Part shown: positions 1-8,154 of the stretch, one piece after another
How positions within the stretch are numbered: position 1 is the first letter of the stretch
How the letters are laid out: each line of letters begins with the position of its first letter
From: Paraburkholderia sp. DHOC27
Lineage (GTDB): Bacteria; Pseudomonadota; Gammaproteobacteria; Burkholderiales; Burkholderiaceae
Reading direction: 5' to 3'
Assembly: GCF_003429005.1 (NCBI RefSeq)
Contig: NZ_QVQV01000001.1
Coordinates: 496,001 to 560,000 of the forward strand
Length of the DNA: 64,000 nt
The notes under the pieces: generated by a model
What the model was told of the DNA's origin: nothing
Seen by the model: the letters and a program-made list of their open reading frames with translations, nothing else
Database searches by the model: none
Program-made: the position numbers and the translations under genes

Positions 1-923
1 CGCTGTTCGGTCATCTGCAAGGCTGCACGAATGCGATTTTCCTCGCTGTCCGCATAAAGCGTCTGCGCTTCCTTGAGCGGAATGCCGATCTTCACCATGC
101 GGTCGACCAAAGTGCTGTCGAAGACGTTCGGATGCTCATCGAGCGCCAGCATGGGCTGCTTGCGCTCGGTCACGCGGAACTGGATTTCCGCGACCCGCCG
201 TCCTTCCCGGTGCTCGATCAGTTCGACGAAAATATTGGTGACGGCATTCACCTCGGCAATCGCCGGGCGAAGGTAATCGCGTTTGAAGTATTTATATTCG
301 CGTTTCGCCTCGTCGCCGGCCTCAGTATCCGGCGTACCGGAGAGGATAGGGCGCCACCACTCCCACGATTCGCGCATCGTCAGGTGACTGGGGTTCGTCA
401 GGTAACGCACGCAAATTTCGTACAGTGCGAGGCCCGCGCTACTGCGTAACTGGCTTTGGAACTGCAGGCTCAGCCGCGCGTACTGCACCGGATCCAGCAG
501 CTTTTTCTTGATCTTCGGCGCGAACGAAAACTCGACCCACACCCGCCGGGTATTGGGATCTTCGAGAATTTCCGCGTCGGCGATCAGGGTAGAGATACCC
601 CATTTGCGACCAGGCTTCTGACTGGACGTCCCGGTGCTCCATTCGACCTGCACCGACACCATGCGCCGCAGATGCTCCTTGACGAGCGCGGTGTCATTTG
701 AATCGAATGCCGAGTTCGCCACGATGTCCGAGAGCAAAGCCCGGTACGTGTCGCCGGACTCGTCCGCCTGCTGCGCGACCGCCAGCAAAACGTTGAACAG
801 CTTTCGGGTCAGCAGGGTGATCTTGCCGCTCTTGGGCTGAATGGCGATCGCCTCGACGGCTTTGCGCAATTCGGCGGAGCTCGGGCTCACCACATCAGTC
901 TTCTTCGCGCGCTTCGTGGCCAT
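1..923 (-). CDS. Replication initiator protein, Rep_3/RepB family (C-terminus cut by window edge)
   Basis: This is the 5' part (307 codons) of a minus-strand gene that runs off the left edge. The N-terminus is a basic tail (MATKRAKK), followed by two winged-helix-like regions typical of Rep_3 iteron-binding initiators. Segments such as LTRKLFNVLLA near residue 40 and LALYEICVRYLT near residue 170 support this. It should bind the direct iterons that begin about 90 bp upstream, both to start replication and to repress itself. The ATG at 923 is chosen; an in-frame ATG at 956 is possible, and neither has a clear Shine-Dalgarno. Partition genes probably lie to the left, outside the window. Confidence 0.85.
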   Translation of the reverse strand, partial: MATKRAKKTDVVSPSSAELRKAVEAIAIQPKSGKITLLTRKLFNVLLAVAQQADESGDTYRALLSDIVANSAFDSNDTALVKEHLRRMVSVQVEWSTGTSSQKPGRKWGISTLIADAEILEDPNTRRVWVEFSFAPKIKKKLLDPVQYARLSLQFQSQLRSSAGLALYEICVRYLTNPSHLTMRESWEWWRPILSGTPDTEAGDEAKREYKYFKRDYLRPAIAEVNAVTNIFVELIEHREGRRVAEIQFRVTERKQPMLALDEHPNVFDSTLVDRMVKIGIPLKEAQTLYADSEENRIRAALQMTEQ

Positions 924-1042
924 GCGTCGGGTCGAGGAGGGATTTGGCGAGAGCATACCGGCTGCGGTGAAGCGCGTCTATAGCGCACCTCTCACCATTC
1001 GCGGTGATGCAGGCCCAGGAAGCGCGACTCACCTCCGTGCAG

Positions 1043-1175
1043 TCCCGAAAACGCTCACCTTAGCCGTTTCACGCCAGGTTCCGGCTCTCGTTGCGTGCTG
1101 CGGGATCCGGAAAAGTGACCTGGTTCAGACCCTGGCTCGAAAGGGAGCGATTCACTCCCGTATCAGCTCACCGAT
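1043..1175 (+). repeat. Two promoter-proximal iterons next to the initiator gene
   Basis: TCCCGAAAACGCTCACCTTA at 1043-1062 and TCCCGTATCAGCTCACCGAT at 1156-1175 both fit the core CCYG-N6-CTCACC. They lie 87-220 bp upstream of the initiator start codon, so binding here could repress the initiator gene. A degenerate version is seen at about 1014-1034. Confidence 0.7.
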
Positions 1176-1837
1176 AAAAAGTCGTAATTTTGCGACGGCA
1201 GTCGTGACCTCACGCCACGTCTCTGCTGCGTTCGACGACGGGAGCGGTACGGGCGCAAAACTAAGCCCCTCGAACCCGCGAGAAGCGGTCGCGGATGACT
1301 GCCCGGCCAGCGAGCTGGCAAGGCAGATCTGCGGATCGACACCGCGGCGCTTCCGCGCGACGGGACGAAACCGCACGGAATGACCTAGAAGCCAACGGCG
1401 ATGAGCCACAACGCGAACCCTTTAGGCAAATCAGCGCAGAACGCACCGGTACGGCGTGCGCAAGGACAGACGAGCGTCCTGCTTGCCGCGTCGCAGCGCT
1501 TGTTCCCCTCCTAACCCGACCAGGGCGTTCCCGTACTGGGCGACATCCCTCGCGCCCACGGTGCGGTGTTGCCGAGCGCCCTCAACGTCCTCAGCCTGCG
1601 TCGCACGGGCCCTGTGAAAACCTGCCATTGAGTGGTCTTGGGTCACCCGGCCGAGCTCAGCATGCGAATGATCCCTTGCCCCGACCAGGGTCGGACATCA
1701 CAGGCAATCCAACCCGTGCGAGACCATGTTGCCCCGTGCGCGGTTACGCAATAGCCCTGGCCGCCCCTTCGAGCGGCGGTTAAGGTGGGGCAGGGCACCT
1801 GTGATTGACTCACCGCAGCCGACTACGCGACTGGCCC

Positions 1838-2697
1838 TCCTGAAAAGCCTCACCTTTACCCGGCCGCGGGGCGCGAAACACATAGCCCACAAGGAAAAAC
1901 CCCCTCGGCTTGTGCCCATGATATCTCCCGAAAAGCCTCACCTTTACACCGCACGACGTCCGGGAATGCCGCAGCGCAACGGTCGCGAGCACCTCCCGAA
2001 AAACCTCACCTATCTGTATTACTCACAAAATAGTCAACTAATTCAGCTGGTTAAGAAAACGTCATGTAAAACTACTTCAACTTTTTCCCTCCCGAAAAAT
2101 CTCACCTCAACGTTTCAGCTGCTCGACCAGGGAAGTGACGCCATGTTCACTGGCGCTCCCGAAAAGACTCACCAATGATCATCCAGACGACATGCTCCTG
2201 CGCTAACAATGCAAGGCAGACAGCGGCTTCCACGTAAGTAACCGCAAACTTTCTCCCGAATTTCCTCACCTTTGCCATATCCCGACCGGCAATTCGGTCC
2301 CGTAAACCCTCACCGCTGTAGCCAATAGTGATGAAATTCTCGCCAGCCGACACTGCTCCTGAATATTCTCACCTTTAGCATTCGACGCTGTCAGCGCCAG
2401 CCTATGGGCCTCGCGCCGGTCTCAATTCCCACCGAAGCTCCCGAAAATCCTCACCTTAGCCTCTGGAATGCCCAAAACTGCGGCATCCATGCGCTGCTTC
2501 CCCGAAAAACCTCACCTTCGCCTGGCGTTTTCTCCCGGTTCGACTCACCGAACGCATTTACGCCACCTTATTTCGGTCAAAAACGGGTCTCGTGCATCTT
2601 CCCGAATGCTCTCACCTAGCCGTGCAGTCAGGTTTCGCACCCCATATCCGCCCTGTCGGCGCTCGCGGGACATTAGCTCCCGCAAAACCTCACCTTT
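1838..2697 (+). repeat. Dispersed part of the origin iteron array (13 direct copies)
   Basis: Thirteen copies of an approximately 20-bp repeat, consensus TCCYGAAAANCCTCACCTTT, start at 1838, 1926, 1994, 2090, 2157, 2254, 2298, 2357, 2439, 2500, 2533, 2600 and 2678. All are on the + strand. CCYG and CTCACC are essentially invariant, and the six bases between them vary but are often A-rich. Spacing is irregular at 33-97 bp. The form matches iterons bound by Rep_3 initiators and is not CRISPR-like, because spacers are unequal and repeats are short and variable. Confidence 0.85.
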
Positions 2698-2722
2698 GGC
2701 AAGTGCTCATTTTTTAAGCCTC

Positions 2723-2853
2723 TCCTGAACCCGCTCACTAACTTTCCTGCACCCGCTCACCGACGTCCCCGAACCCCATCACTCGACCCTCCCGCATGCC
2801 CTCACCACCGCTCCCGTAAAGCTTCACCTGACTCCCCGCAAACCCATACCTGG
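2723..2853 (+). repeat. Tandem block of six 22-bp iterons
   Basis: Six copies start at 2723, 2745, 2767, 2790, 2812 and 2834, a period of 22, 22, 23, 22 and 22 bp, so all face the same side of the helix. They are more degenerate than the upstream copies: the one at 2834 ends CATACC instead of CTCACC and the one at 2767 reads ATCACT. Phased degenerate iterons beside AT-rich DNA suggest the low-affinity melting set of the origin. Confidence 0.75.
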
Positions 2854-3050
2854 TAAGGATCTGCCGTGGCGTTAACGTTTTTAACTAAGGTTCAAGGGTG
2901 TTTACTTTTATTACTCTCAAGACTTTCCGACCCGCGAGCGCTTCGCCAAAGCCTCCGACCCCCCATCCCGCTTCGTGAAACAGTGCCGAGCAGTTGGAAA
3001 ATCCGAAAAAACCTTTTCCTGACAGATAGTTATCGCCTATTCTTCGTTTT

Positions 3051-3063
3051 GTTTCACGGAAAC
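3051..3063. promoter_or_regulatory. Near-parS palindrome (one base short)
   Basis: GTTTCACGGAAAC differs from the widespread ParB site GTTTCACGTGAAAC only by loss of the central T. It sits in the AT-rich part of the origin. The odd length breaks the usual symmetry, so binding by ParB is doubtful. No intact parS was seen elsewhere in the window. Confidence 0.25.
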
Positions 3064-3135
3064 CGACAGCACGATCATGGATACACACTGTGATCGGCAA
3101 AAAATTGGTGCATTTGCAACGATCAAGCGTCACTC

Positions 3136-3169
3136 ACAATGATGGTGTAGCAAATACTACGTAAATTGT
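3136..3169. promoter_or_regulatory. Nested inverted repeat upstream of the kfrA-like gene (candidate operator)
   Basis: Outer arms ACAAT (3136-3140) and ATTGT (3165-3169) enclose inner arms GTAG (3147-3150) and CTAC (3157-3160). The element ends 36 bp before the start codon at 3206. KfrA-type proteins are known to repress their own promoters by binding long inverted repeats, so this is a plausible autoregulatory site. No binding evidence is available. Confidence 0.35.
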
Positions 3170-3205
3170 TATGATTCGCTGATCCGAGCCATATCCGAGG
3201 TGTCA

Positions 3206-4411
3206 ATGAATCTGGACGACGAACGTCAGGCGATTCGGCAAGAACTTGAATCGTTGCGCGAAAGTGGCGCACGCCGGCAAGAACTATCGCTACATGCCTG
3301 CAAGCGCCTGTTTTTTGATCTCGGCATTCGCCCCACCTTGGCTGCGGTGCGAGATTTGACGCAAACCGGCAGTGCGAGCGACATTCCCAAAGATATCGAC
3401 AGTTTTTGGGAGCGAATTCGGAGCGCATCGCGCGTACGGGTCGGTGCCGGGTCAATCCCGAAAGCACTTGAAGACCGCGCCGGAGAATTACTCGGTGCGA
3501 TGTTCGAAGAAGCCATCGCGCACGCACGGTCCAGTTTCGAAACTGAGCGCACAGCAAACCAGGCGCTGATCGACGCCGCGCAGCAGGAAATACGGGAAGC
3601 GGACATCCGCCGTCAGGCCTCTGAGGACGCGATCAGCCGCAGCGAAGCGCGAGCCGATATGGCTTGGGAACGCGTGAGAGCCTTAGAGGCTGAGTTGGCT
3701 TTGGCTAACTCCCACGGCGCGGCCCATCAGGATGGTTTGCAGGCATCTATGCGCCGCATCGAAACAGAAAACGAGTCGCTGCGAAAACGGCTCGACACGG
3801 AGCAAGCCACCAACGCTGGACTGCGCGACCGCATCGACGCCCTCCATATCGAGATGCGACACAGTACCGAGCACTATGCGCAGCAGATCAAGGACGCGGT
3901 GGCCGAAGCCGAGCGCCGCGTCAAACCGATGCTGGTCGAACTCGACTCCTTGCGCAGCATGGCGACGAATTACCAGTCGGGTCTGCGCGACGCGAGTCGC
4001 AAGGAATTCGACTTCATTCAGCAGGTTTCGGCGGCCAAAGCACGCGGTGATCGGCTGGAAGCGCAGGTTCGCACGCAATCTGATGAACTGGACACGCTCA
4101 CAGCCGAACTCACGACGCTGCGCGCCCAGCAGGGCATCGATCCCGCGATCGCCGCCTTGTTGTGCGCACAAGCCGACGCGGGAAGGCTAAGTGCTGCAGA
4201 AATGGCGGCGATCGGTACGCTCGCGGACGGCCACGTCGTTTTACCGTCGCGCTGCCCGAAATGTGAGGAGGGTGAGCCGGAACTATCACAGGTGGATCAC
4301 CGTTATGAACTGCAGTGTCCGGAATGCGAGCACTCTTCCGGTCCGGGGCAGTCCCGGCTGGAGGCGGTTACGCGGTTTTTATCGCCAAACGCGGTGTCGA
4401 CCGAGGTCTAG
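3206..4411 (+). CDS. KfrA-like DNA-binding coiled-coil protein with C-terminal zinc ribbon
   Basis: The 401-residue product begins with a KfrA_N-type helix-turn-helix region (about residues 1-110, including a GIRPTLAAVRDLT segment). A long heptad-rich, charged coiled coil fills about 110-320. The C-terminus carries CPKC (350-353) and CPEC (371-374), a likely zinc ribbon. KfrA proteins are plasmid-encoded autorepressors linked to partition and nucleoid organisation. The ATG at 3206 is preferred because GAGGTG lies just upstream; the GTG at 3200 would add two residues but sits on the Shine-Dalgarno. The zinc ribbon is not part of classical KfrA. Confidence 0.75.
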   Translation: MNLDDERQAIRQELESLRESGARRQELSLHACKRLFFDLGIRPTLAAVRDLTQTGSASDIPKDIDSFWERIRSASRVRVGAGSIPKALEDRAGELLGAMFEEAIAHARSSFETERTANQALIDAAQQEIREADIRRQASEDAISRSEARADMAWERVRALEAELALANSHGAAHQDGLQASMRRIETENESLRKRLDTEQATNAGLRDRIDALHIEMRHSTEHYAQQIKDAVAEAERRVKPMLVELDSLRSMATNYQSGLRDASRKEFDFIQQVSAAKARGDRLEAQVRTQSDELDTLTAELTTLRAQQGIDPAIAALLCAQADAGRLSAAEMAAIGTLADGHVVLPSRCPKCEEGEPELSQVDHRYELQCPECEHSSGPGQSRLEAVTRFLSPNAVSTEV

Positions 4412-4472
4412 CAGCCATTGAAGTGACGCGTTAGCGCGCCTGCACTCCAGACGCCTGACAGAACGAAATGCC

Positions 4473-4516
4473 AAAGGTGAGCGAATTCGGGACTCGACAG
4501 GTGAGCTATTTCAGGA
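4473..4516 (-). repeat. Two inverted-orientation iterons between convergent genes
   Basis: GGTGAG-N6-CGGG (window 4473-4492) and GGTGAG-N6-CAGG (4497-4516) are the reverse complement of the origin iteron core, start to start 24 bp apart. They lie between the stop of the kfrA-like gene and the stop of the recombinase-like gene, where no promoter is expected. Confidence 0.7.
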
Positions 4517-4533
4517 TGATTTTCACACCGTGA

Positions 4534-5592
4534 TCAGCGGAGACGCCCGCGCCGCGTAGCTCCCGGCACGGGCGGTGCGGCAGGATCGGGTTCACTGAAA
4601 GCCGGGATATCCTGCGCATCGAACCACATTTTCCAGGCACGTTGCAGCCGGCTTGCTGAAATCGGCTGCGCAAAACCGAGCCATTGACCGACCTGCTCCG
4701 GTTCGACGCCCGTTTCGAAAAGATCTGCGGCGTATGTGTTCCGCAAAGTCTGCGGGCTCGCCCGAGAATCGCGCGTGCCGGCGAGACCGGCGGCTTCGAT
4801 GAGTGCATCGACCGAGCGCAGCATGGTGGCTTTGTGCATCGGTCGCCCGGATGGCGACGCAGGGAAAAGCAAATTGCCAGTGAGTTCCGAAGGACGTCGC
4901 TCGGCTAGCCACGCGTCGATGATCGCGACGGCAAACGGCGAGAGCCGCGTGCGTCGGGTCAGCATCGGATTGGCAGATTCGATTGTCACCCACGCTGAGC
5001 CCACCGAGACGCAACTAACCGTTAGGGTACGCGCTTCGCCGGTTTTCAGTCCGCCGCCGAGAAACACAGCGATCAATGCGCGATCACGCCGTTCGCGCCA
5101 ACGCTGCGCGGCTGAAAGTTCGGACACGGGTGAGAAGAGATACGCGATCAATGCTGCGCGTTCGGCGCTCGTCAAAAACCCCGTGGGTTCATTATCGGGG
5201 GCATTGCGCCAAGCTGCTTCGCCATCCTGAGCAATAAAACGCGCTGGGTTTGTCGATGCACTTTCGATCTCACGAACGTGATCCAGTACTCGCTCAATGA
5301 GTCGTAAATATCGGAGCCGTTGAGGCTTTCGAATATCCAGCCCCGCGACGAAATTCTCAATGGTTTGCTGATCGACTGAACCCAGATGCTTGCGCCGGAC
5401 AGCAAGCCAATCGAGAAAGAGTCCCCATTGCGCTTGATAAACCTCAGCCGACGAGCGCCGGAAATTCTGTTTGGCCAACCACGCATCGAAGGCGATACGC
5501 GGGTCCCGGCGCCAGTCAGCGCGCGCCTGATCAAACAGATCAGTGGTATTTTCCGGATGATCCGGGCGGTCGGGAAAGGTGGGAGGGGACAT
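4534..5592 (-). CDS. Tyrosine-recombinase-fold protein with degenerate active site
   Basis: The 352-residue product has an N-terminal SAM-like core-binding domain (about 30-125) and a C-terminal catalytic-like domain (about 135-325). An ungapped alignment by eye to the XerD C-terminal motif shows the usual active site changed. Arg I is Lys183 in GGGLKTGEAR. The box II His is Gln281 in SPQTLRN, while Arg284 is kept. The LGH histidine is Phe307, and the nucleophilic Tyr is Leu316. No tyrosine occurs after Tyr287. It is therefore probably a DNA-binding protein without strand-cleaving activity. It faces the kfrA-like gene tail to tail beside the origin, suggesting a replicon maintenance role. The start has a weak ribosome binding site. 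Confidence 0.8.
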   Translation of the reverse strand: MSPPTFPDRPDHPENTTDLFDQARADWRRDPRIAFDAWLAKQNFRRSSAEVYQAQWGLFLDWLAVRRKHLGSVDQQTIENFVAGLDIRKPQRLRYLRLIERVLDHVREIESASTNPARFIAQDGEAAWRNAPDNEPTGFLTSAERAALIAYLFSPVSELSAAQRWRERRDRALIAVFLGGGLKTGEARTLTVSCVSVGSAWVTIESANPMLTRRTRLSPFAVAIIDAWLAERRPSELTGNLLFPASPSGRPMHKATMLRSVDALIEAAGLAGTRDSRASPQTLRNTYAADLFETGVEPEQVGQWLGFAQPISASRLQRAWKMWFDAQDIPAFSEPDPAAPPVPGATRRGRLR

Positions 5593-5676
5593 AGCCTGTT
5601 TTACCGTTAGTTGCGTTATATTTTAGGCTATCAAGGACCGACTCGCGAATCGCGCGAGCCCACTTTATCTAAGCGC

Positions 5677-6075
5677 TCATCCACCCCACGCCCGCGCCCG
5701 CCTTGCGCCAGCCGCTTTTACGCCTGACGCCGCGGCCGCGCGATAAGCCTGGTCATACACTGCCACCGCGAAGGCAAACACTGCCGGCAGCGCGTTCGAC
5801 GCGCCAAAATCCACCGGCTCGTCGGTTTCGGGATAGGGCAGTTCTGAGGGGCGTTGGAATAACCCTAGCAACAGCGCGTCGTGGCGGCTGGCGAAGCCGA
5901 GGTCGGCGAGCGCTTCCGCCTCGATGGCGTGCAGAAGCCGCCAGGTTAGCGGAACTTGCTGCACGATGTAGCGCGCAGCGATATTGCCGACAATACGCTG
6001 AAGGTCACGTGCGGCGCTCTGGAAACGCCGCGCAGCCAGGCCGTGATCAGCATGGCCGTTGATCAATTCGTTCAT
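5677..6075 (-). CDS. Uncharacterised small protein behind a LexA box
   Basis: The 132-residue product is alanine-rich and mostly helical in character, with no signal peptide and no motif I recognise. Its start codon lies 25 bp from a near-consensus LexA site at 6101-6120, which strongly suggests DNA-damage induction. It follows the XRE/cupin regulator gene on the same strand, but the intervening SOS box makes an independent promoter likely. A role in mutagenesis, division arrest or replication control would fit but cannot be read from the sequence. Confidence 0.6.
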   Translation of the reverse strand: MNELINGHADHGLAARRFQSAARDLQRIVGNIAARYIVQQVPLTWRLLHAIEAEALADLGFASRHDALLLGLFQRPSELPYPETDEPVDFGASNALPAVFAFAVAVYDQAYRAAAASGVKAAGARRARAWGG

Positions 6076-6100
6076 GTTTGGCTCCGGTCAAGACTCTCGA

Positions 6101-6120
6101 TACTGTACAAATATACAGTA
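6101..6120. promoter_or_regulatory. LexA (SOS) box
   Basis: TACTGTACAAATATACAGTA matches the E. coli LexA consensus TACTGTATATATATACAGTA at all but three central bases and keeps both CTGT and ACAG arms at N8 spacing. It lies 26 bp upstream of the minus-strand start codon at 6075. No + strand gene begins nearby. Confidence 0.8.
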
Positions 6121-6170
6121 CTCTATGCAACTCGACCGGGTGGCCAACCGCCCCCACGTGGGCCTCAACC

Positions 6171-6785
6171 TCAGCCGTGAATGACCACCAGCAGCGCCTT
6201 GGCCTCGCCCTTACCCGCATTGCGGATGGCGTGGGGTTCGTCCGCGACATAACGCGCGGTCTCAGCTGTTTTCAGGCGGCGGGTCGTTCCGGCGGCTTCG
6301 ATTTCGATCGAGCCGTGCAGCACGGTCAAATGCTCGCGCGTGCCCGGCTCATGGGCGTTCGAGACGAGCGCTCCGCCTGCCTGCAAGGTCAGCTCGTACC
6401 ACTCGAACTTGCCGGCAAGCTCGATCGGGCCCCAGACACGTAATTGATATTTGGCATCGTGGCCGCTCAACGTAGGAATTTCGTGCGGGCCCGAAACCGC
6501 GATTGCCTCTGGCGCCTTGGGCTGGGCGAACAGCGAGTCGAGACTCACGCCCAGCGCATTGGTCAAACGCCACGCCACCGCAATGGTCGGATTGGCCTTG
6601 TCGCGTTCGATTTCCGAAAGCATCGACTTCGACACCCCGGCGGCGCGCGACAGATCGTCGAGCGTCATCCTGCGTTCGCCGCGCAGCCGCTGGATCTGCT
6701 CGCCCACTCGCGGCGGTGCCGCGACGGTTTGCGCTAGAGTGGGTACAGCGCCTGTCGTCGCGCGCCGGTTTCCCGAACTTGCCAT
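6171..6785 (-). CDS. XRE-family regulator with C-terminal cupin
   Basis: The 204-residue product has an HTH_3 domain at about residues 28-85 (MTLDDLSRAAGVSKSMLSEI region) and a cupin_2 beta-barrel at about 125-200 ending in a histidine- and alanine-containing strand. Such proteins usually sense a small ligand and control an adjacent amino-acid gene. It is transcribed divergently from kbl-tdh, and palindromes lie in the shared promoter region, so it is the likely regulator of threonine breakdown. The ligand cannot be inferred. Confidence 0.85.
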   Translation of the reverse strand: MASSGNRRATTGAVPTLAQTVAAPPRVGEQIQRLRGERRMTLDDLSRAAGVSKSMLSEIERDKANPTIAVAWRLTNALGVSLDSLFAQPKAPEAIAVSGPHEIPTLSGHDAKYQLRVWGPIELAGKFEWYELTLQAGGALVSNAHEPGTREHLTVLHGSIEIEAAGTTRRLKTAETARYVADEPHAIRNAGKGEAKALLVVIHG

Positions 6786-6817
6786 TTTTTGACCTATCGT
6801 TTAGATTGTTCGACATA

Positions 6818-6833
6818 CCGAACTTAGGTTCGG
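6818..6833. promoter_or_regulatory. Palindromic operator candidate between XRE/cupin regulator and kbl
   Basis: CCGAACTTAGGTTCGG is a 6-bp perfect inverted repeat with a 4-bp spacer. An overlapping imperfect pair GTTCG/CGAAC starts at 6809. Its place in the divergent promoter region, 33-48 bp upstream of the regulator's start, suits autoregulation and control of kbl-tdh. Confidence 0.5.
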
Positions 6834-6936
6834 AAAACCGAAAATATTCGCCAGCACCTAAGGCCGACTATACCGTCCGGCGGTCCGGCAAACAATCATG
6901 GCCGAGCGGTCGGTGGCCCATTCTGGAGTCTGATGT

Positions 6937-8151
6937 ATGCGTGAACCCTACCTCGCCCATCTGCGCAGCACACTCGAGCAGATCCGGGCCGACGGCTTCT
7001 ACAAAACCGAGCGCGTGATCGCCAGCCCGCAGTCCGCCGACGTGCGACTCGCCAACGGTTCCGAAGTCCTGAACTTCTGCGCCAACAATTATCTCGGCCT
7101 CGCCGACGACGCGCGCCTGATCGACGCAGCGAAAGACGGCCTCGACCGAGATGGTTTTGGCATGGCGTCGGTGCGTTTCATTTGCGGCACGCAGACGGTG
7201 CACAAGGAACTGGAGCAGGCGCTTGCCGCGTTCCTGCAAACCGATGACTGCATTCTCTACTCGAGCTGTTTCGATGCGAACGGCGGCCTGTTCGAAACCT
7301 TGCTCGACGATTCCGACGCGATCATCAGCGACGAGTTGAACCACGCGAGCATCATCGACGGTGTGCGGCTGTCGAAAGCGAAACGCTACCGCTACAAGAA
7401 CAACGACCTCGCCGATCTGGAAGCGAAGTTGAAGGAAGCCGACGCCGCCGGCGCACGCTTCAAACTGATTGCCACGGACGGCGTGTTCTCGATGGACGGC
7501 ATCATCGCCGATCTGGCCGGCATCTGCGATCTGGCCGACCGCTACGGTGCGCTGGTGATGGTGGACGACTCGCACGCGGTGGGCTTTATCGGCGAACACG
7601 GACGCGGCACGCCCGAGCATTGCGGCGTGCTGGCGCGGGTGGACATCATCACCGGCACGCTCGGCAAAGCGCTGGGTGGTGCGTCGGGCGGTTACGTGGC
7701 GGCGCGCAAGGAAATCGTCGAATTGCTGCGCCAGCGTTCGCGTCCGTACCTGTTTTCCAACACGCTCACGCCGAGCATCGCGGCGGCCTCGCTGAAAGTG
7801 CTCGAACTGCTTGCCAGCGAAGAAGGCGCCGCGCTGCGCGAGCGGGTCCGCGCGAACGGCGCGCATTTCCGCAACGCGATGAGCGCGCTCGGTTTCACGC
7901 TCGTCCCCGGTGAACACCCCATCATTCCCGTGATGCTCGGCGACGCGCAACTCGCCTCGCAGATGGCCGACGCGCTGCTCAAGGAAGGCGTCTACGTGAT
8001 CGGCTTCTCGTTCCCGGTGGTGCCGAAGGGCCGCGCCCGTATTCGCACGCAGATGAGTGCGGCGCACACGCCCGAGCAGATCGACCGCGCGGTCGAAGCA
8101 TTCGCGCGCGTCGGTCGCGCGCTTGGCGTTATCCAGACCTCGGGGGCATAA
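6937..8151 (+). CDS. kbl: Glycine C-acetyltransferase (2-amino-3-ketobutyrate CoA ligase)
   Basis: Kbl converts 2-amino-3-ketobutyrate and CoA to glycine and acetyl-CoA, the second step of threonine breakdown. The 404-residue product shows the alpha-oxoamine synthase fold: NNYLGLA near residue 50, VDDSHAVGF near 210 and the PLP-binding lysine in [10 protein letters not shown] near 240. A GGAG motif lies 8 bp before the ATG. It is followed at 3 bp by tdh, so the two are one operon divergent from an XRE/cupin regulator. Confidence 0.96.
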   Translation: MREPYLAHLRSTLEQIRADGFYKTERVIASPQSADVRLANGSEVLNFCANNYLGLADDARLIDAAKDGLDRDGFGMASVRFICGTQTVHKELEQALAAFLQTDDCILYSSCFDANGGLFETLLDDSDAIISDELNHASIIDGVRLSKAKRYRYKNNDLADLEAKLKEADAAGARFKLIATDGVFSMDGIIADLAGICDLADRYGALVMVDDSHAVGFIGEHGRGTPEHCGVLARVDIITGTLGKALGGASGGYVAARKEIVELLRQRSRPYLFSNTLTPSIAAASLKVLELLASEEGAALRERVRANGAHFRNAMSALGFTLVPGEHPIIPVMLGDAQLASQMADALLKEGVYVIGFSFPVVPKGRARIRTQMSAAHTPEQIDRAVEAFARVGRALGVIQTSGA

Positions 8152-8154
8152 AAC

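Larger units (their letters stand above)
957..3205. other. Non-coding replication origin region of a secondary replicon
   Basis: About 2.25 kb without a convincing gene lies between the initiator and the kfrA-like gene. It holds the iteron array (separate entries), an unstructured stretch at 1180-1830 and an AT-richer segment at about 2865-3190 next to the densest iterons, the natural place for strand opening. A 14-bp palindrome CCGACCAGGGTCGG lies at 1681-1694. I looked for TTATCCACA-type DnaA boxes here and saw none by eye. Small open frames in the region have no ribosome binding sites or recognisable products. The origin role is inferred from the adjoining initiator and the iterons. Confidence 0.75.

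Noticed and set aside
1152-1783. Small overlapping open frames in the origin region
   Set aside because: They are Arg/Ser-rich, overlap each other in several frames and have no ribosome binding sites.
1043-2853. Possible CRISPR array
   Set aside because: The repeats are only about 20 bp, vary in sequence, and have unequal spacing with no unique uniform spacers. They lie beside a Rep_3 initiator, so they are iterons.
4534-5592. Prophage or genomic island integrase
   Set aside because: The active-site residues are missing, no tRNA or att-like direct repeat is seen, and no phage genes flank it.
6124-6183. 19-codon open frame downstream of the LexA box on the + strand
   Set aside because: It has no ribosome binding site, overlaps the 3' end of the XRE/cupin gene and shows no sign of being coding.
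6868-8067. 399-residue minus-strand open frame
   Set aside because: It is antisense to kbl, His/Arg-rich in the way of high-GC shadow frames, and has no recognisable motif.
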